The notes: a model not told the origin generated them from the letters alone. 64,000 nucleotides of DNA from Salipiger sp. H15 (GCF_040409955.1 NZ_CP123384.1:1116001-1180000); one strand, 5' to 3'; positions 11,878 through 21,900 are shown, counted from the stretch's first letter. Numbers and translations: made by a program.

Positions 11878-12476
11878 TGCATGCGCTCCGCCAGCCCGCG
11901 CAGCATCCGTGCCGTCGCGCCCCAGATGTAATAGGGGCCGAAGGGCACCGTCCAGTAACGCCGTGTCCCGCCATGCCAGGCGCGGCTCTGGATGCTGTAA
12001 TTGCCAAGCTCGGCGATGTGAGCGAAGGGCACGCGGAAGACCTCGGCGACCTCGCCGGGCTCCGGCACGGGGTCGAAATCGCGCATCACGAGGCCGATGA
12101 CGGGCGTCACGACAAAGCCGGTGACCGTCTCGTGCGCGGGCAGCGTGCCCAGCACGTCGACCCGGCTTTCGGCCAACCCCACCTCCTCACGCGCCTCGCG
12201 CAGGGCGGCGGCCACTTCATCCTCGTCGCCGGGATCGACCTTACCGCCGGGAAAGGCGATCTGGCCGGGGTGGTGCTTGAGCCGCGAGCTGCGCTTGGTC
12301 AGCACCAGCTCGAGCCCCTGCTCGCCGGCGATGAAGCCCGCGAGGACGCCGGCGGGACGCAGCTTGCGCCCCTCCGGCAGGACCGTGCCCGGGTTCAGAT
12401 CGAAATCGGACGAGGCGCCGGAGCTTGCCTCCAGCGCCCGTTTCAGCAGATCGATCTGATCCCGGACGCGGCTCAC
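11874..12476 (-). CDS. Nudix hydrolase, CoA pyrophosphatase-like
   Basis: The 200-residue protein carries a Nudix box G-x5-E-x7-REUxEE as GGKVDPGDEDEVAAAL followed by REAREEVGL, with the upstream LTKRSSRLKHHPGQIAFPGG typical of the CoA pyrophosphatase (NudL/YeaB, PCD1) branch. It would hydrolyse CoA or related diphosphates. It overlaps Hsp33 upstream and the CCA-adding enzyme downstream by four bases each, which indicates an operon. Confidence 0.9.
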   Translation of the reverse strand: MSRVRDQIDLLKRALEASSGASSDFDLNPGTVLPEGRKLRPAGVLAGFIAGEQGLELVLTKRSSRLKHHPGQIAFPGGKVDPGDEDEVAAALREAREEVGLAESRVDVLGTLPAHETVTGFVVTPVIGLVMRDFDPVPEPGEVAEVFRVPFAHIAELGNYSIQSRAWHGGTRRYWTVPFGPYYIWGATARMLRGLAERMQ

Positions 12477-13468
12477 TTCTTGGCCTCGAACCCGACCGTT
12501 TCCGGGTCGAGCTCGTAATGCGCGCCGCAGAACTGGCAGTCGGCGGTGACCTTGCCGTCGTCGGTGGTCATCTTCTCGATGTCGCGGGCCGAGTAGATCG
12601 ACAGCGACTGGCGCACGCGGTCTTCCGAGCAGGTGCAGCCGAAGCGCACCGGCTGGGCGTCGAATACGCGCGGGCCTTCCTCGTGGTAGAGACGCACCAG
12701 AAGGTCGGTCGGCGGCAGGTCCGGGCCGATCAGCTCGAGCTCGTCCACCGTGTCGAGGTGGAAGTTCACGCGGCGCCAGTTCTCGCCGTCGTTGTCATCC
12801 TTCAGCAGGTCCTCGGGACGCAGCACGCCGCCTTCGCCGCTGCCGCCCTCGCCGTCGATCTGCGGCTTGGCGAAGGGCGAGGCCTTGGGCATGTGCTGCA
12901 GCATCACGCCGCCCGCGCGCCAGTGCGACGAGCCGTCGGCCTGCGGCACGTTGCCGAAGTTCAGCATGAAGCGGGTCGGGATCTGCTCGGACTGGGCGAA
13001 ATAGCTTTCCGCGCAGCGCGCCAGCTTGCCGCCCGCGAGCGGGGTGATCCCCTGGTAGGGCGTGGTGCCCTTGCCTTGGTCGATGAGCACGGCGAAGTAA
13101 CCGTCCTCGAGCTGGTCGTAGGCCGGGGCGTCGGTGACCTGGTCGCGGTCGAAGCTGGCATAGGCGCGCAGACGGGCCGGTTCGCCCTCCTTGGTGGGGG
13201 CGAAGTAGTCGGTCGCGATCATGCGCAGCGCGCCGCGGGTCTGCACCTGCAGCGAGAGCTTCCAGCGCAGCTTCATGGTCTGGCCGATCAGCGCGGTCAG
13301 CAGAGTCATCTCCGCGATCAGCGCCTCGACCGGCTCCGGGTAATCGTGTTGACTGAGGACCCCGTTCAGCACCCCGTCGAGCCGCGCCACGCGGCCCCGG
13401 ATGTCGGCGTGATCCAATTGGAATGGCAGGACGGTATCGTCCCAGGCGAGTTTGCTGCCGATGGTCAT
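12473..13468 (-). CDS. hslO: Hsp33 redox-regulated chaperone
   Basis: Hsp33 is a cytosolic holdase activated by oxidative unfolding of its C-terminal zinc domain. The 331-residue product has the domain start TVLPFQLDHADIRGRVARL and the conserved inner stretch GGVMLQHMP. The zinc ligands are Cys278, Cys280, Cys311 and Cys314 (C-x-C and C-x2-C). The spacing between the Cys pairs fits the family. The gene is the first of a four-gene leftward operon. Confidence 0.95.
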   Translation of the reverse strand: MTIGSKLAWDDTVLPFQLDHADIRGRVARLDGVLNGVLSQHDYPEPVEALIAEMTLLTALIGQTMKLRWKLSLQVQTRGALRMIATDYFAPTKEGEPARLRAYASFDRDQVTDAPAYDQLEDGYFAVLIDQGKGTTPYQGITPLAGGKLARCAESYFAQSEQIPTRFMLNFGNVPQADGSSHWRAGGVMLQHMPKASPFAKPQIDGEGGSGEGGVLRPEDLLKDDNDGENWRRVNFHLDTVDELELIGPDLPPTDLLVRLYHEEGPRVFDAQPVRFGCTCSEDRVRQSLSIYSARDIEKMTTDDGKVTADCQFCGAHYELDPETVGFEAKK

Positions 13469-13544
13469 GGGGTTTCCTTATCTGCCGGATCTTGGCATAT
13501 CGGCCCCATATAAGCAGCAAGACCACGGGAACCAAGGGGGACCT

Positions 13545-13982
13545 ATGACGGCACGATACGGCGAACCGCCCGAATCCGGGCGCCGCTACACGCTCCGGCC
13601 CGGAGCCTACGCGATCCTGCCGCGAAACGGGGCGGTGCTGGTCACGCATCAGGCAGAGCCCTGGCCCGAGTACCAGCTTCCCGGCGGCGGCATCGACGCG
13701 GGTGAGTCGCCGCTTGCCGCGCTGCACCGCGAGGTCTTCGAGGAGACCGGCTGGAAGATTGCCGAACCGCGCCGTCTCGGGGCCTTCCGCCGCTTCACCT
13801 ACATGCCCGAATACGACCTCTGGGCCGAGAAGCTCTGCATCATCTACGCCGCCCGCCCGGTGCGGGCGCTCGGTGCGCCGAGCGAGCCGGGGCACCAGGC
13901 GGTGTGGATGGACCCCGAGCTGGCGGCCGAGATCCTCGGCAACCCCGGCGACCGCGACTTCCTGCGCCGCGCCCTGCGCTGA
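13545..13982 (+). CDS. Nudix hydrolase
   Basis: This 145-residue single-domain Nudix protein has its box at GGGIDAGESPLAALHREVFE followed by ETGW. The ATG at 13545 follows a strong AAGGGGG ribosome-binding site, whereas an upstream in-frame start would overlap the divergent hslO. Substrate specificity cannot be read from the sequence. It may be a nucleotide-sanitising or ADP-ribose hydrolase. Confidence 0.88.
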   Translation: MTARYGEPPESGRRYTLRPGAYAILPRNGAVLVTHQAEPWPEYQLPGGGIDAGESPLAALHREVFEETGWKIAEPRRLGAFRRFTYMPEYDLWAEKLCIIYAARPVRALGAPSEPGHQAVWMDPELAAEILGNPGDRDFLRRALR

Positions 13983-13988
13983 GGCGTA

Positions 13989-15227
13989 TCAGCCACCGAA
14001 CTCCAGCAGCGCGGCCGAGACATCGTCATCGAGCCGCGCGCCGTTGCGGGTGCGTTGGGTGAGCCGCCAGAAGAGATCGTCGAGATACTCGGTGCCCTGC
14101 CCGGCCACCCCTTGCGCCAGCGCGCGCAGCCCCTCCGTGTCGAGCTGCGCGCCCGAGGGCAGCAGCGCCTCGGTGAACCCGTCGGAATAGAGCAGCAGCC
14201 GGTCGCCGGGCGAGAGCTGCAGGCGCAGCCGCTCGTAGCGCGCGCCGGGGATCAGCCCCACCGGCAAGCCGCCTTGCCCGATGAACTCGGCCGCGCCACC
14301 CGCGCGCAGCAGCAGCGGCGGCGGGTGCCCCGCCTGCACCAGCTCGACCCGGCCGGAATCGAGATCGGCCACCGCATAGGCCATGGTCAGGTATTCCCCG
14401 ACCCCGGGATCGGCTGCCAGCCGTTCGTTCAGCCGCCGCGCCACCTCTTCCGGCGGGCGGAAGAGCGTGCCGTGCACGATCCGTTCGAGCGCGATGTTCT
14501 GGTCGGGAAAGTCGCCGCCCAGCAGCCCGGCGATGCGCGCGGTCATCAGCGCCGAGGTGATGCCATGGCCCGAGACGTCGATGCTGTAGATCCCGACGCT
14601 GCGCTCGCAATGCGAGAAGCTGCCCACCAGATCACCGCCGACATGGCCGCAGGGCTTGAGCAGCAGGCTCACCTGCGAGCGGCCGATGCGCCGCGTCCGG
14701 CGCGGCACCAGCGCCTCCTGTATCGTCCGGGCCTGCCGCAGGTCGCGGTCCACCGCGTCATAGGCCGCCTGCAACCGTCCGAGTGTCGCCGCCAGCGTCC
14801 GCTGCATCTGCAGGATCCGCGCGCCCGCGTTGATCCGCGCCCGCAGCTCGCCCGCATTCACCGGCTTGGTGAGGAAGTCATCCGCCCCCGCATCGAGCCC
14901 GCGCGCGATCTCTGCCTTGTCGCTCTTGCTGGTGAGCAGGATGAAATAGCCGTAGCGCTCGCCGCAATGGGCGCGGAACAGGCGGCAGAATTCCAGCCCG
15001 TCCATGCCCGGCATCATCCAGTCCGAGAGCACCGCGTCGGGCCGCATCTCGGCGCAGAGCCGCAGCGCCTCGGCGCCGCCCTGCGCCTGGAACACCTCGA
15101 GCCCCCAGCGCTGCAGCATCGAGGAGAGGATCTTCAGCTGCAGCGGGCTGTCGTCCACGACGAGGACGCGCCGGATCGGGGCCGGACCCGGTATCGGTTC
15201 GAGAGTTTCCGCCGCGAAGGGGGTCAC
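13989..15227 (-). CDS. Response regulator fused to PP2C-type (SpoIIE/RsbU) phosphatase
   Basis: The product is 412 residues with a GTG start at 15227 after AAAGGA; a longer ATG start at 15296 has no good ribosome-binding site. Residues 18-135 form a receiver domain with acidic pair D25-D26, phosphoacceptor D69 in LSDWMMPGMDG, T99 and K121. A short linker helix follows. Residues about 200-410 form a PP2C phosphatase with GGDLVG, IDVSGHGITSAL and YSDGFTEAL metal-binding motifs. Such proteins usually control an anti-sigma or anti-anti-sigma switch. No antagonist is adjacent. It is divergent from the Hpt gene. Confidence 0.92.
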   Translation of the reverse strand: MTPFAAETLEPIPGPAPIRRVLVVDDSPLQLKILSSMLQRWGLEVFQAQGGAEALRLCAEMRPDAVLSDWMMPGMDGLEFCRLFRAHCGERYGYFILLTSKSDKAEIARGLDAGADDFLTKPVNAGELRARINAGARILQMQRTLAATLGRLQAAYDAVDRDLRQARTIQEALVPRRTRRIGRSQVSLLLKPCGHVGGDLVGSFSHCERSVGIYSIDVSGHGITSALMTARIAGLLGGDFPDQNIALERIVHGTLFRPPEEVARRLNERLAADPGVGEYLTMAYAVADLDSGRVELVQAGHPPPLLLRAGGAAEFIGQGGLPVGLIPGARYERLRLQLSPGDRLLLYSDGFTEALLPSGAQLDTEGLRALAQGVAGQGTEYLDDLFWRLTQRTRNGARLDDDVSAALLEFGG

Positions 15228-15373
15228 CGCGCGTCCTTTCAAGCTATTGCCGACCGCAGCGCAGACTAGACCGCCGGCATTAACGGGCGCTTTCATCCGC
15301 TGCCCGCGCCAATCCTGCCCGCGAAAGGTTTCGTTCAGCTTTTCCTGCCAGCCTGTCGGCAGGAGGTATCCCG

Positions 15374-15763
15374 ATGACCAGCCCGCCCAGCGCGTCCGCC
15401 GCCTATCCGCACGAGCCGCCCGGCCCGCTGATCGACTGGCACCGGGTCGCCGAACTGCGGCTCGAGATCGGGGCCGAGGATTTCGACGAGGTGGTCGCGC
15501 TCTTCCTGACCGAGGCGGAGGCGACGCTCGAACGCCTGACCCTGCCCGGGACCGAGCTTGCCGCCCTCTCCGAGCAGCTGCATTTCCTGAAGGGCAGCAC
15601 GCTGAACCTTGGCTTCGCGCGGCTCTCGACCCTCTGCGAGGCGGGGGAACTGGCGATCAGCGCCGGGCTCGGCGCTGCGCTCGATCCCGAGCTCCTGCGC
15701 CAGTGCTACGCCCGCTCGCGCGAGGAATTCCTCGAACGCCTGCCCGCGCTGCGCGCCGCCTGA
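15374..15763 (+). CDS. Histidine phosphotransfer (Hpt) domain protein
   Basis: The 129-residue protein is a single four-helix Hpt domain. The phosphorylatable His70 lies in LHFLKGSTLNLGF, the classical H-x2-K-G-S/A motif. A strong AGGAGG precedes the ATG by seven bases. It is divergent from the receiver-phosphatase at 13989-15227 and is a plausible phosphoryl donor for its D69 (inference). No histidine kinase is encoded nearby, so the phosphate source must be elsewhere. Confidence 0.88.
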   Translation: MTSPPSASAAYPHEPPGPLIDWHRVAELRLEIGAEDFDEVVALFLTEAEATLERLTLPGTELAALSEQLHFLKGSTLNLGFARLSTLCEAGELAISAGLGAALDPELLRQCYARSREEFLERLPALRAA

Positions 15764-15811
15764 GTTCCGAATGAGAAACGGTACGGGCCGACAGGACGGC
15801 CCGCGCCGCGA

Positions 15812-17038
15812 TCAGATGACGAACTGCGCGAGGACCTCGTCGTCGGTGATGTCGCGATAGCCGTAGCCATGCGCGTCGAGCGCCGCGAAGAGCCGGTCGA
15901 AATTCTCGGATTCCACCGTCTCGATGCCGATCAGCACCGAGCCGAAGTTCCGCGCCGATTTCTTCAGGTACTCGAAACGGGCGATGTCATCCTCGGGGCC
16001 GAGCAGCGCGAGGAAATCCTTCAGCGCGCCGGGGCGCTGCGGCAGCCGCAGGATGAAGTACTTCTTCAGCCCAGCGTAGCGCTGCGCCCGTTCCTTCACC
16101 TCCGGCAGGCGCTCGAAGTCGAAGTTGCCGCCCGAGGTGATGCAGACCACGGTCTTGCCACGGATCGCCTGCCCGAGGTCCTTCAACGCGTCGATCGACA
16201 GCGCCCCGGCGGGCTCCAGCACCACGCCCTCGACGTTCAGCATCTCGAGCATGGTGGTGCAGAGCCGGTCCTCGCTGATCGCCAGCGTGCTGGCCAGCCC
16301 GACGTCCTTCAGCACCTCGAAGGTCTTCGCCCCGATCCGGGCCACCGCCGCGCCGTCGGCGAAATTGTTCACCTTCGGCAGGGTCACCGGCTTGCCCGCC
16401 TCGAGCGCCGCGCGCAGGCAGGCGCCGCCCAGCGGCTCGACGAAGGTGTAGTTGGTCGCCGTGCCGAAATAGCTCAGCAGCCCCGAGCCGAGCCCGCCGC
16501 CGCCGACCGGGATCACGATGTGATCCGGCACACGGCCCAGCTGCTGCTCGATCTCGACTGCCACGGTGGCCTGACCCTCGATCACGTCCTCGTCGTCGAA
16601 GGGCGACAGGAAATGCCCGCCGATCTCGGCGCAATAGGCCTGCGCGGCGGTGAGGCATTCGTCGAAATAGTCGCCGATCAGCCGGATCTCGACGTTCTCG
16701 CCGCCGAACATGCGGGTCTTCTGGATCTTCTGCTGCGGCGTGGTCACCGGCATGAAGATCACCCCGGTCTTGCCGAACTGGCGGCACATGTAGGCCACGC
16801 CCTGCGCGTGGTTGCCGGCGCTGGCCGCGACGAAGGTCTGGGCCTCGGGGCGCTTGCGCATGGCGTTGAAGGCGCCGCGCAGCTTGTAGCTGCGCACCGG
16901 GCTCAGGTCTTCGCGCTTGAGCCAGATGTCGGCGCCGAAGATCGCCGAGAGGTGATCGTTGCGCAGGAGCGGCGTCTCGGGAAAGACCGAGCGCATCTCC
17001 TCCGTGGCGGCGCGGGCGTGAGCGAGAAAATCATCCAT
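15812..17038 (-). CDS. ilvA: Threonine ammonia-lyase (threonine dehydratase)
   Basis: This PLP enzyme converts threonine to 2-oxobutanoate, the first step of isoleucine synthesis. It is 408 residues long. PLP-lysine K52 is in RSYKLRGAFNAM, with the Ser/Asn loop ASAGNHAQG and the glycine-rich phosphate loop VGGGGLGSG. The C-terminal about 80 residues (KKYFILRLPQRPGALKDFL) form a single ACT-like domain. This places it with the shorter forms, not the double-ACT E. coli IlvA. Whether it is isoleucine-inhibited is uncertain. Confidence 0.94.
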   Translation of the reverse strand: MDDFLAHARAATEEMRSVFPETPLLRNDHLSAIFGADIWLKREDLSPVRSYKLRGAFNAMRKRPEAQTFVAASAGNHAQGVAYMCRQFGKTGVIFMPVTTPQQKIQKTRMFGGENVEIRLIGDYFDECLTAAQAYCAEIGGHFLSPFDDEDVIEGQATVAVEIEQQLGRVPDHIVIPVGGGGLGSGLLSYFGTATNYTFVEPLGGACLRAALEAGKPVTLPKVNNFADGAAVARIGAKTFEVLKDVGLASTLAISEDRLCTTMLEMLNVEGVVLEPAGALSIDALKDLGQAIRGKTVVCITSGGNFDFERLPEVKERAQRYAGLKKYFILRLPQRPGALKDFLALLGPEDDIARFEYLKKSARNFGSVLIGIETVESENFDRLFAALDAHGYGYRDITDDEVLAQFVI

Positions 17039-17087
17039 GGCCTACGCAGTGGCGCATCGGCGCGCGCTGCGCAAGCCCGGAGCTGTC

Positions 17088-17831
17088 TCAGTCGATCGGA
17101 CGCCGCTCGATGAAATGGCCGTAGAGCGAGGTCAGAACGGAAATGCCGATCATCGTGGCGAACCAGTTGATCACCAGCCCGTAGACGAGGTTGACGATCG
17201 AGCCCGCGCTGTCGTCGATCAGCGCCGGCAGCTCGACCAGCAGCGAGCCGGCGATCACCACGAGCGCGAGGGTGACCACCGCGCCGTCGTCGTCCCGCGT
17301 CGCCGACCAGGCCTCCTTGAGGCGCAGCCGCTCGCCCACCGCCGCGGCCGGCAGGATGAGCCCGAGGCGGAAGAACAGGTAGCCCCCCAGCCCGACGAGG
17401 CCGAAGACCAGCACCGGCCCCAGCGCCGGAATGGCCGCGCCGATCAGCGCCACCGGGATCGCGGCGACGACGAGGCTGACGAAGATCGCGAAGGCGATGA
17501 GGATCGACCGGCCGAAATAGCCGAGGATCTCGCCACCGTGCCAGCGCGGCAGCCAGCCGCGCGGCTCCTCGCCGGTGAGCACGAAGCGGTGCCAGGCCAC
17601 GGCGATCCAGAGGCTGGCCAGCACGGCGAGTACCGCCAGCACCAGCGCCGGCACGCCGATCACCAGCGGCGAGGCGGGCATGCCGTCGGGCCCGGTCTCG
17701 GTCGGATGCAGGTAGGTGGCGATCTGGCTGGCCACCTGCACGAGGTACAGGACCAGCGACACCCGCAGCGCCGTGCCGATATTGTCGATCACCATGCGCA
17801 GCGAATGCAGAAAGATGCGCCAGCCCTTCAT
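17088..17831 (-). CDS. Conserved integral membrane protein, function unknown
   Basis: The 247-residue protein has about six hydrophobic stretches, for example ALVLAVLAVLASLWIAVAW, SILIAFAIFVSLVVAAIPVA and LVIAGSLLVEL. It opens with MKGWRIFLHSLRMVIDN and contains the soluble turn HRFVLTGEEPRGWLPRWHG. No family motif is recognised beyond a general resemblance to alphaproteobacterial multi-pass membrane proteins. It lies 49 bp downstream of its neighbour's start region and is leftward, like ilvA. Confidence 0.75.
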   Translation of the reverse strand: MKGWRIFLHSLRMVIDNIGTALRVSLVLYLVQVASQIATYLHPTETGPDGMPASPLVIGVPALVLAVLAVLASLWIAVAWHRFVLTGEEPRGWLPRWHGGEILGYFGRSILIAFAIFVSLVVAAIPVALIGAAIPALGPVLVFGLVGLGGYLFFRLGLILPAAAVGERLRLKEAWSATRDDDGAVVTLALVVIAGSLLVELPALIDDSAGSIVNLVYGLVINWFATMIGISVLTSLYGHFIERRPID

Positions 17832-17964
17832 GTGAACCCCTCACCCGTTTCACGTCACACCGCCGACCGCTAGCACATGGGGACCACAGGTCAACGGGCG
17901 ATCCTTGATACCTGTGCTAAAACCCAGTAAGGCGCGGGGCCAGTTCATACGTGAGGGAAAGCCC

Positions 17965-19185
<1,221 letters not shown>

Positions 19186-19211
19186 TCCCCTTCCAGCCGC
19201 AACGCTTCATG

Positions 19212-19245
19212 ATCCCCGCCGGACAGCCTCCGGCGGGGATTTTTC
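19212..19245 (+). terminator. Intrinsic terminator after argG
   Basis: A 12-bp perfect stem, ATCCCCGCCGGA paired with TCCGGCGGGGAT around a five-base loop, is followed by TTTTC. It is 26 bp beyond the argG stop. Confidence 0.93.
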
Positions 19246-19394
19246 TTGGCGGCGGACCGATCCGGCGCCATCCCCGGCTTCCAAGTGGTCGAAATATCCC
19301 GGGGAGTCCGCGCGCCGCGCGGGCGGGGCAGAGCCCCGGGCTCGCTTTCCGCCCGTGCCGCGCTAGACTGGCGCGCAACGCGGGAGGTGCCGCC

Positions 19395-19832
19395 ATGGCA
19401 GAGCTTCAGGAATTTCTCGACGCGCAGGCGCAGGACTGGCCGCAGGTCACCTTCGAGCTTCGCTCCGGGCAGAAGGTGAGCCACTGGATCTGGTGGGTCT
19501 TCCCGCAGCTCGCAACGCTCGGCCGCTCGCCCCGCGCCCGGCATTTCGGCATGCGCGATCTGGGCGAGGCCCGCGCCTATCTCGCCCACCCGGTGCTCGG
19601 CCCGAGGCTCGCCGAGGCCTCGGGCTGGCTGCTGCAGCACCCCGGAAGGAGCCCCGAAGCCATGCTCGGCCCGGTCGATGCGCTGAAGATCCGCTCCTGC
19701 ATGACGCTCTTCGAGGCCGTGCCCGGCGCGCCCGGCGTCTTCGCCGAGGTGCTGGAGCGGCTCTACGGCGGCAACCGCTGCCCGCTCACGCGCGCGGCGC
19801 TGGAGGGCGGAGACATGGAGCCCCAGAAATGA
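19395..19832 (+). CDS. DUF1810 family protein
   Basis: The 145-residue protein has the DUF1810 pattern: an N-terminal helix, the Trp-rich SHWIWWVFPQL stretch, a second block with FGMRDLGEARAYLAHPVLGPRL, and DALKIRSCMTLFE. The family's biochemical function is not known. The ATG follows GGGAGG closely. Genes on both sides are unrelated in function. Confidence 0.85.
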   Translation: MAELQEFLDAQAQDWPQVTFELRSGQKVSHWIWWVFPQLATLGRSPRARHFGMRDLGEARAYLAHPVLGPRLAEASGWLLQHPGRSPEAMLGPVDALKIRSCMTLFEAVPGAPGVFAEVLERLYGGNRCPLTRAALEGGDMEPQK

Positions 19833-19866
19833 AAATGCCGCCTCCGGTCACGACACCGGAGGCGGC
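19832..19866 (-). terminator. Terminator-like hairpin, T-tract on the minus strand
   Basis: A 12-bp perfect stem, GCCGCCTCCGGT with ACCGGAGGCGGC, has a six-base loop. On the minus strand it is followed by ATTTTCATTT. On the plus strand there is no T-run. The orientation therefore favours stopping a leftward transcript, although no leftward gene is seen upstream of it. Confidence 0.7.
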
Positions 19867-20299
19867 CCAGAACACGCCGAGGTGGGGATACGCACGCGTG
19901 TCCTAGTTTCGAGGCACCGGAGCCGGGGCCCTATGCCGAGCCGCGCCTTGCATCCGATGCCAAGGGCATTGCCCGTTCCTGATCAAAGCTCCGTCCGTTC
20001 CCGCGCCGCAAAATGACCGTCCTTCGGAGAGTGACGGAAAATCGTTAACAACATCTGTACTTTGGCCGCGGATCGGACCGGTTTCACTCGTTACCCTTCC
20101 CGCCGCGTCTCGGTGCGCTGAAGCGGACGCCCGATCTCCACGGCATTGCTTCAGTCACGCAACTTCGCGGCGAGAAGTTTCAGGCCCGCGCAACTTTTTT
20201 CGCATGGCACCTCCGGAAGGGTCCGGCGGCCCCGGAAAAACCGTTGATCGGCGCGGGGCGCAGGCGCAGGCTCGTGGCAAAGAGGAGGAAGGGAGAGCG
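19867..20299. other. 433-bp intergenic region, possible minus-strand non-coding RNA
   Basis: No credible protein is found in this gap. It includes short stem-forming segments, for example TCCGTCAC...GTGACGGA-like pairs around 20015-20038, and GATGCCAAGGGCATT near 19955-19972. It must contain the msrA promoter on the plus strand. A leftward transcript would end at the hairpin at 19832-19866. No known RNA family was recognised. Confidence 0.35.
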
Positions 20300-20944
20300 A
20301 TGAAACGCCTTGCGTCGGCTCTGGTCCTGGCGGCGCTGGCCGCGTTTCCGGCGGCCCTGCCCGCCGCTGCCCGGCAGCGCGAGATCATCGTCGCCGGCGG
20401 CTGCTTCTGGTGCGTCGAGGCCGATTTCGAGAAGGTCCGCGGCGTGACCTCGGTGATCTCCGGCTATACCGGCGGGCAGCTCGAGACTCCCAGCTACAAG
20501 CAGGTCAGCCACGGCGGCACCGGCCATTACGAGGCGGTGCGGATCCTCTACGACGACGATCTGGTCTCCGCCGACAAGCTCTACGCGCTGTTCTTCCGCT
20601 CGATCGACCCCACCGATGCCGGCGGCCAGTTCTGCGACCGCGGCGACAGCTACCGCAGCGCGATCTTCGTGAACGGCCCGGCGCAGAAGAAGGCAGCCGA
20701 GACGGTGAAATCCCAGGCGCAGGCGGCGCTCGGACAGAAGATCGTCACGCCGGTACTGCAGGCCGGGCGCTTCTGGCCGGCCGAACCCGAGCACCAGGAC
20801 TATTACAGGGGCACGGGCCTCGTGCTCACCCGCTTCGGGCCGTTGAAACAGTCCTCGGCCTACAAGCGCTACCGCGAGGCCTGCGGGCGCGACGCGCGGG
20901 TGCGCGCGCTCTGGGGCAGCGCCGCGCCCTTTGCCGGCGGCTGA
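20300..20944 (+). CDS. msrA: Peptide-methionine (S)-S-oxide reductase, predicted periplasmic
   Basis: MsrA reduces the S-epimer of methionine sulfoxide in proteins. The 214-residue product carries the catalytic GGCFWCVEADFEKV motif and the GTGHYEAV block. It begins with a signal peptide, MKRLASALVLAALAAFPAALPA, so it probably works in the periplasm instead of the usual cytosol. No msrB neighbour is present. AAGGGAGAG precedes the ATG at 20300. Confidence 0.93.
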   Translation: MKRLASALVLAALAAFPAALPAAARQREIIVAGGCFWCVEADFEKVRGVTSVISGYTGGQLETPSYKQVSHGGTGHYEAVRILYDDDLVSADKLYALFFRSIDPTDAGGQFCDRGDSYRSAIFVNGPAQKKAAETVKSQAQAALGQKIVTPVLQAGRFWPAEPEHQDYYRGTGLVLTRFGPLKQSSAYKRYREACGRDARVRALWGSAAPFAGG

Positions 20945-20969
20945 TCCGGCCTGCCGGAAAAGGGCGCGC

Positions 20970-21842
20970 TCAGAAACGGTGTTCGGTGACTTCCTTGAGG
21001 TCCGGGATCACGTCGGCCGTGCCCTGGCGCGTGACCATGATCGCGGCGGCGCGCTGCGCCATCTCGATCGAGGTCGGCATCGGCAGCCCGCGGTCGAGCC
21101 CGGCCAGCAGGTAGCCGGTGAAGGTGTCGCCCGCCCCGGTCGTGTCCACCGGCGTGACCGGCAGCGCCGCGAAGTTCCGGCTCTCGCCAGCGTCGGTGTT
21201 GATCCAGCGGCAGCCGCGCGCGCCCAGCGTCACCACCACGTCGCGCACCGGGATCGTGTCGATGCCCTGCCCGGTCGCCGCCTCGAGCTGCGCCGCCTCG
21301 ACCTCGTTGAGCACCAGCAGGTCAAGGAGCGGCAGCACCAGCGTCACGGCATCCGCATCGAAGGGCGCCGCGGCATAGGCGACGCGCAGCCCGCGCGACG
21401 AGGCAAGCTCGGCCGCCTCGCGCTGCGCGTTGGTCTCGTTCTGGAAGACGAAGATGTCCTCGGGCGCAGCCCCGGCCAGCCCGGCCTCGATCCGGTCGAC
21501 CGAAAGCGCGCGGTTGGCGCCGGGATAGATCAGGATGCAGTTCTCGGCCGCGGCGTCGAGCATGATGATCGCATGGCCCGTCGCCTCCTCGAGCACCGCG
21601 ATCTGCCTTGTATCGACACCGTATTCGGTCAGCCGGTCGATCGCCCAGCGCCCGTCCTGCCCGACCGCGCCGAGATGGCGCACCTGCGCCCCGGCCCGCG
21701 CCGCCGCCACCGACATGTTGGCGCCCTTGCCGCCCAGCCCGCGGGTCAGCGAGGTGGTCGCCAGCGTCTCGCCCGGCGCCAGCAGGTGCGGCACGCGGTA
21801 GGTCAGATCCGCGTTGATAGACCCGAGATTGTAGATCGCCAT
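20970..21842 (-). CDS. PfkB-family carbohydrate kinase (ribokinase-like)
   Basis: The 290-residue kinase has both PfkB signatures: GGKGANMSVAAARAGA near residue 37 and DTTGAGDTFTGYLLAG, whose Asp is the catalytic base. NLGSINADLTYRV at the N-terminus is typical of ribokinases. Ribose is the likeliest substrate, but no rbs transporter or regulator is adjacent. It is leftward, downstream of maeB, with a terminator between them. Confidence 0.9.
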   Translation of the reverse strand: MAIYNLGSINADLTYRVPHLLAPGETLATTSLTRGLGGKGANMSVAAARAGAQVRHLGAVGQDGRWAIDRLTEYGVDTRQIAVLEEATGHAIIMLDAAAENCILIYPGANRALSVDRIEAGLAGAAPEDIFVFQNETNAQREAAELASSRGLRVAYAAAPFDADAVTLVLPLLDLLVLNEVEAAQLEAATGQGIDTIPVRDVVVTLGARGCRWINTDAGESRNFAALPVTPVDTTGAGDTFTGYLLAGLDRGLPMPTSIEMAQRAAAIMVTRQGTADVIPDLKEVTEHRF

Positions 21843-21868
21843 GCTGCGCCCCGTGCTTTCATCTTTCC

Positions 21869-21900
21869 AAAAATACTCCCGCCGGAGGCGTCCGGCGGGA
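21869..21900 (-). terminator. Intrinsic terminator of maeB
   Basis: On the minus strand TCCCGCCGGA pairs with TCCGGCGGGA around a CGCC loop, and GTATTTTT follows. It separates maeB from the ribokinase-like gene. Confidence 0.9.

Noticed and set aside
15785..15803. CGGGCCG/CGGCCCG hairpin between the Hpt gene and ilvA
   Set aside because: The stem is only 7 bp and no T-tract follows on either strand, so it is not called a terminator.
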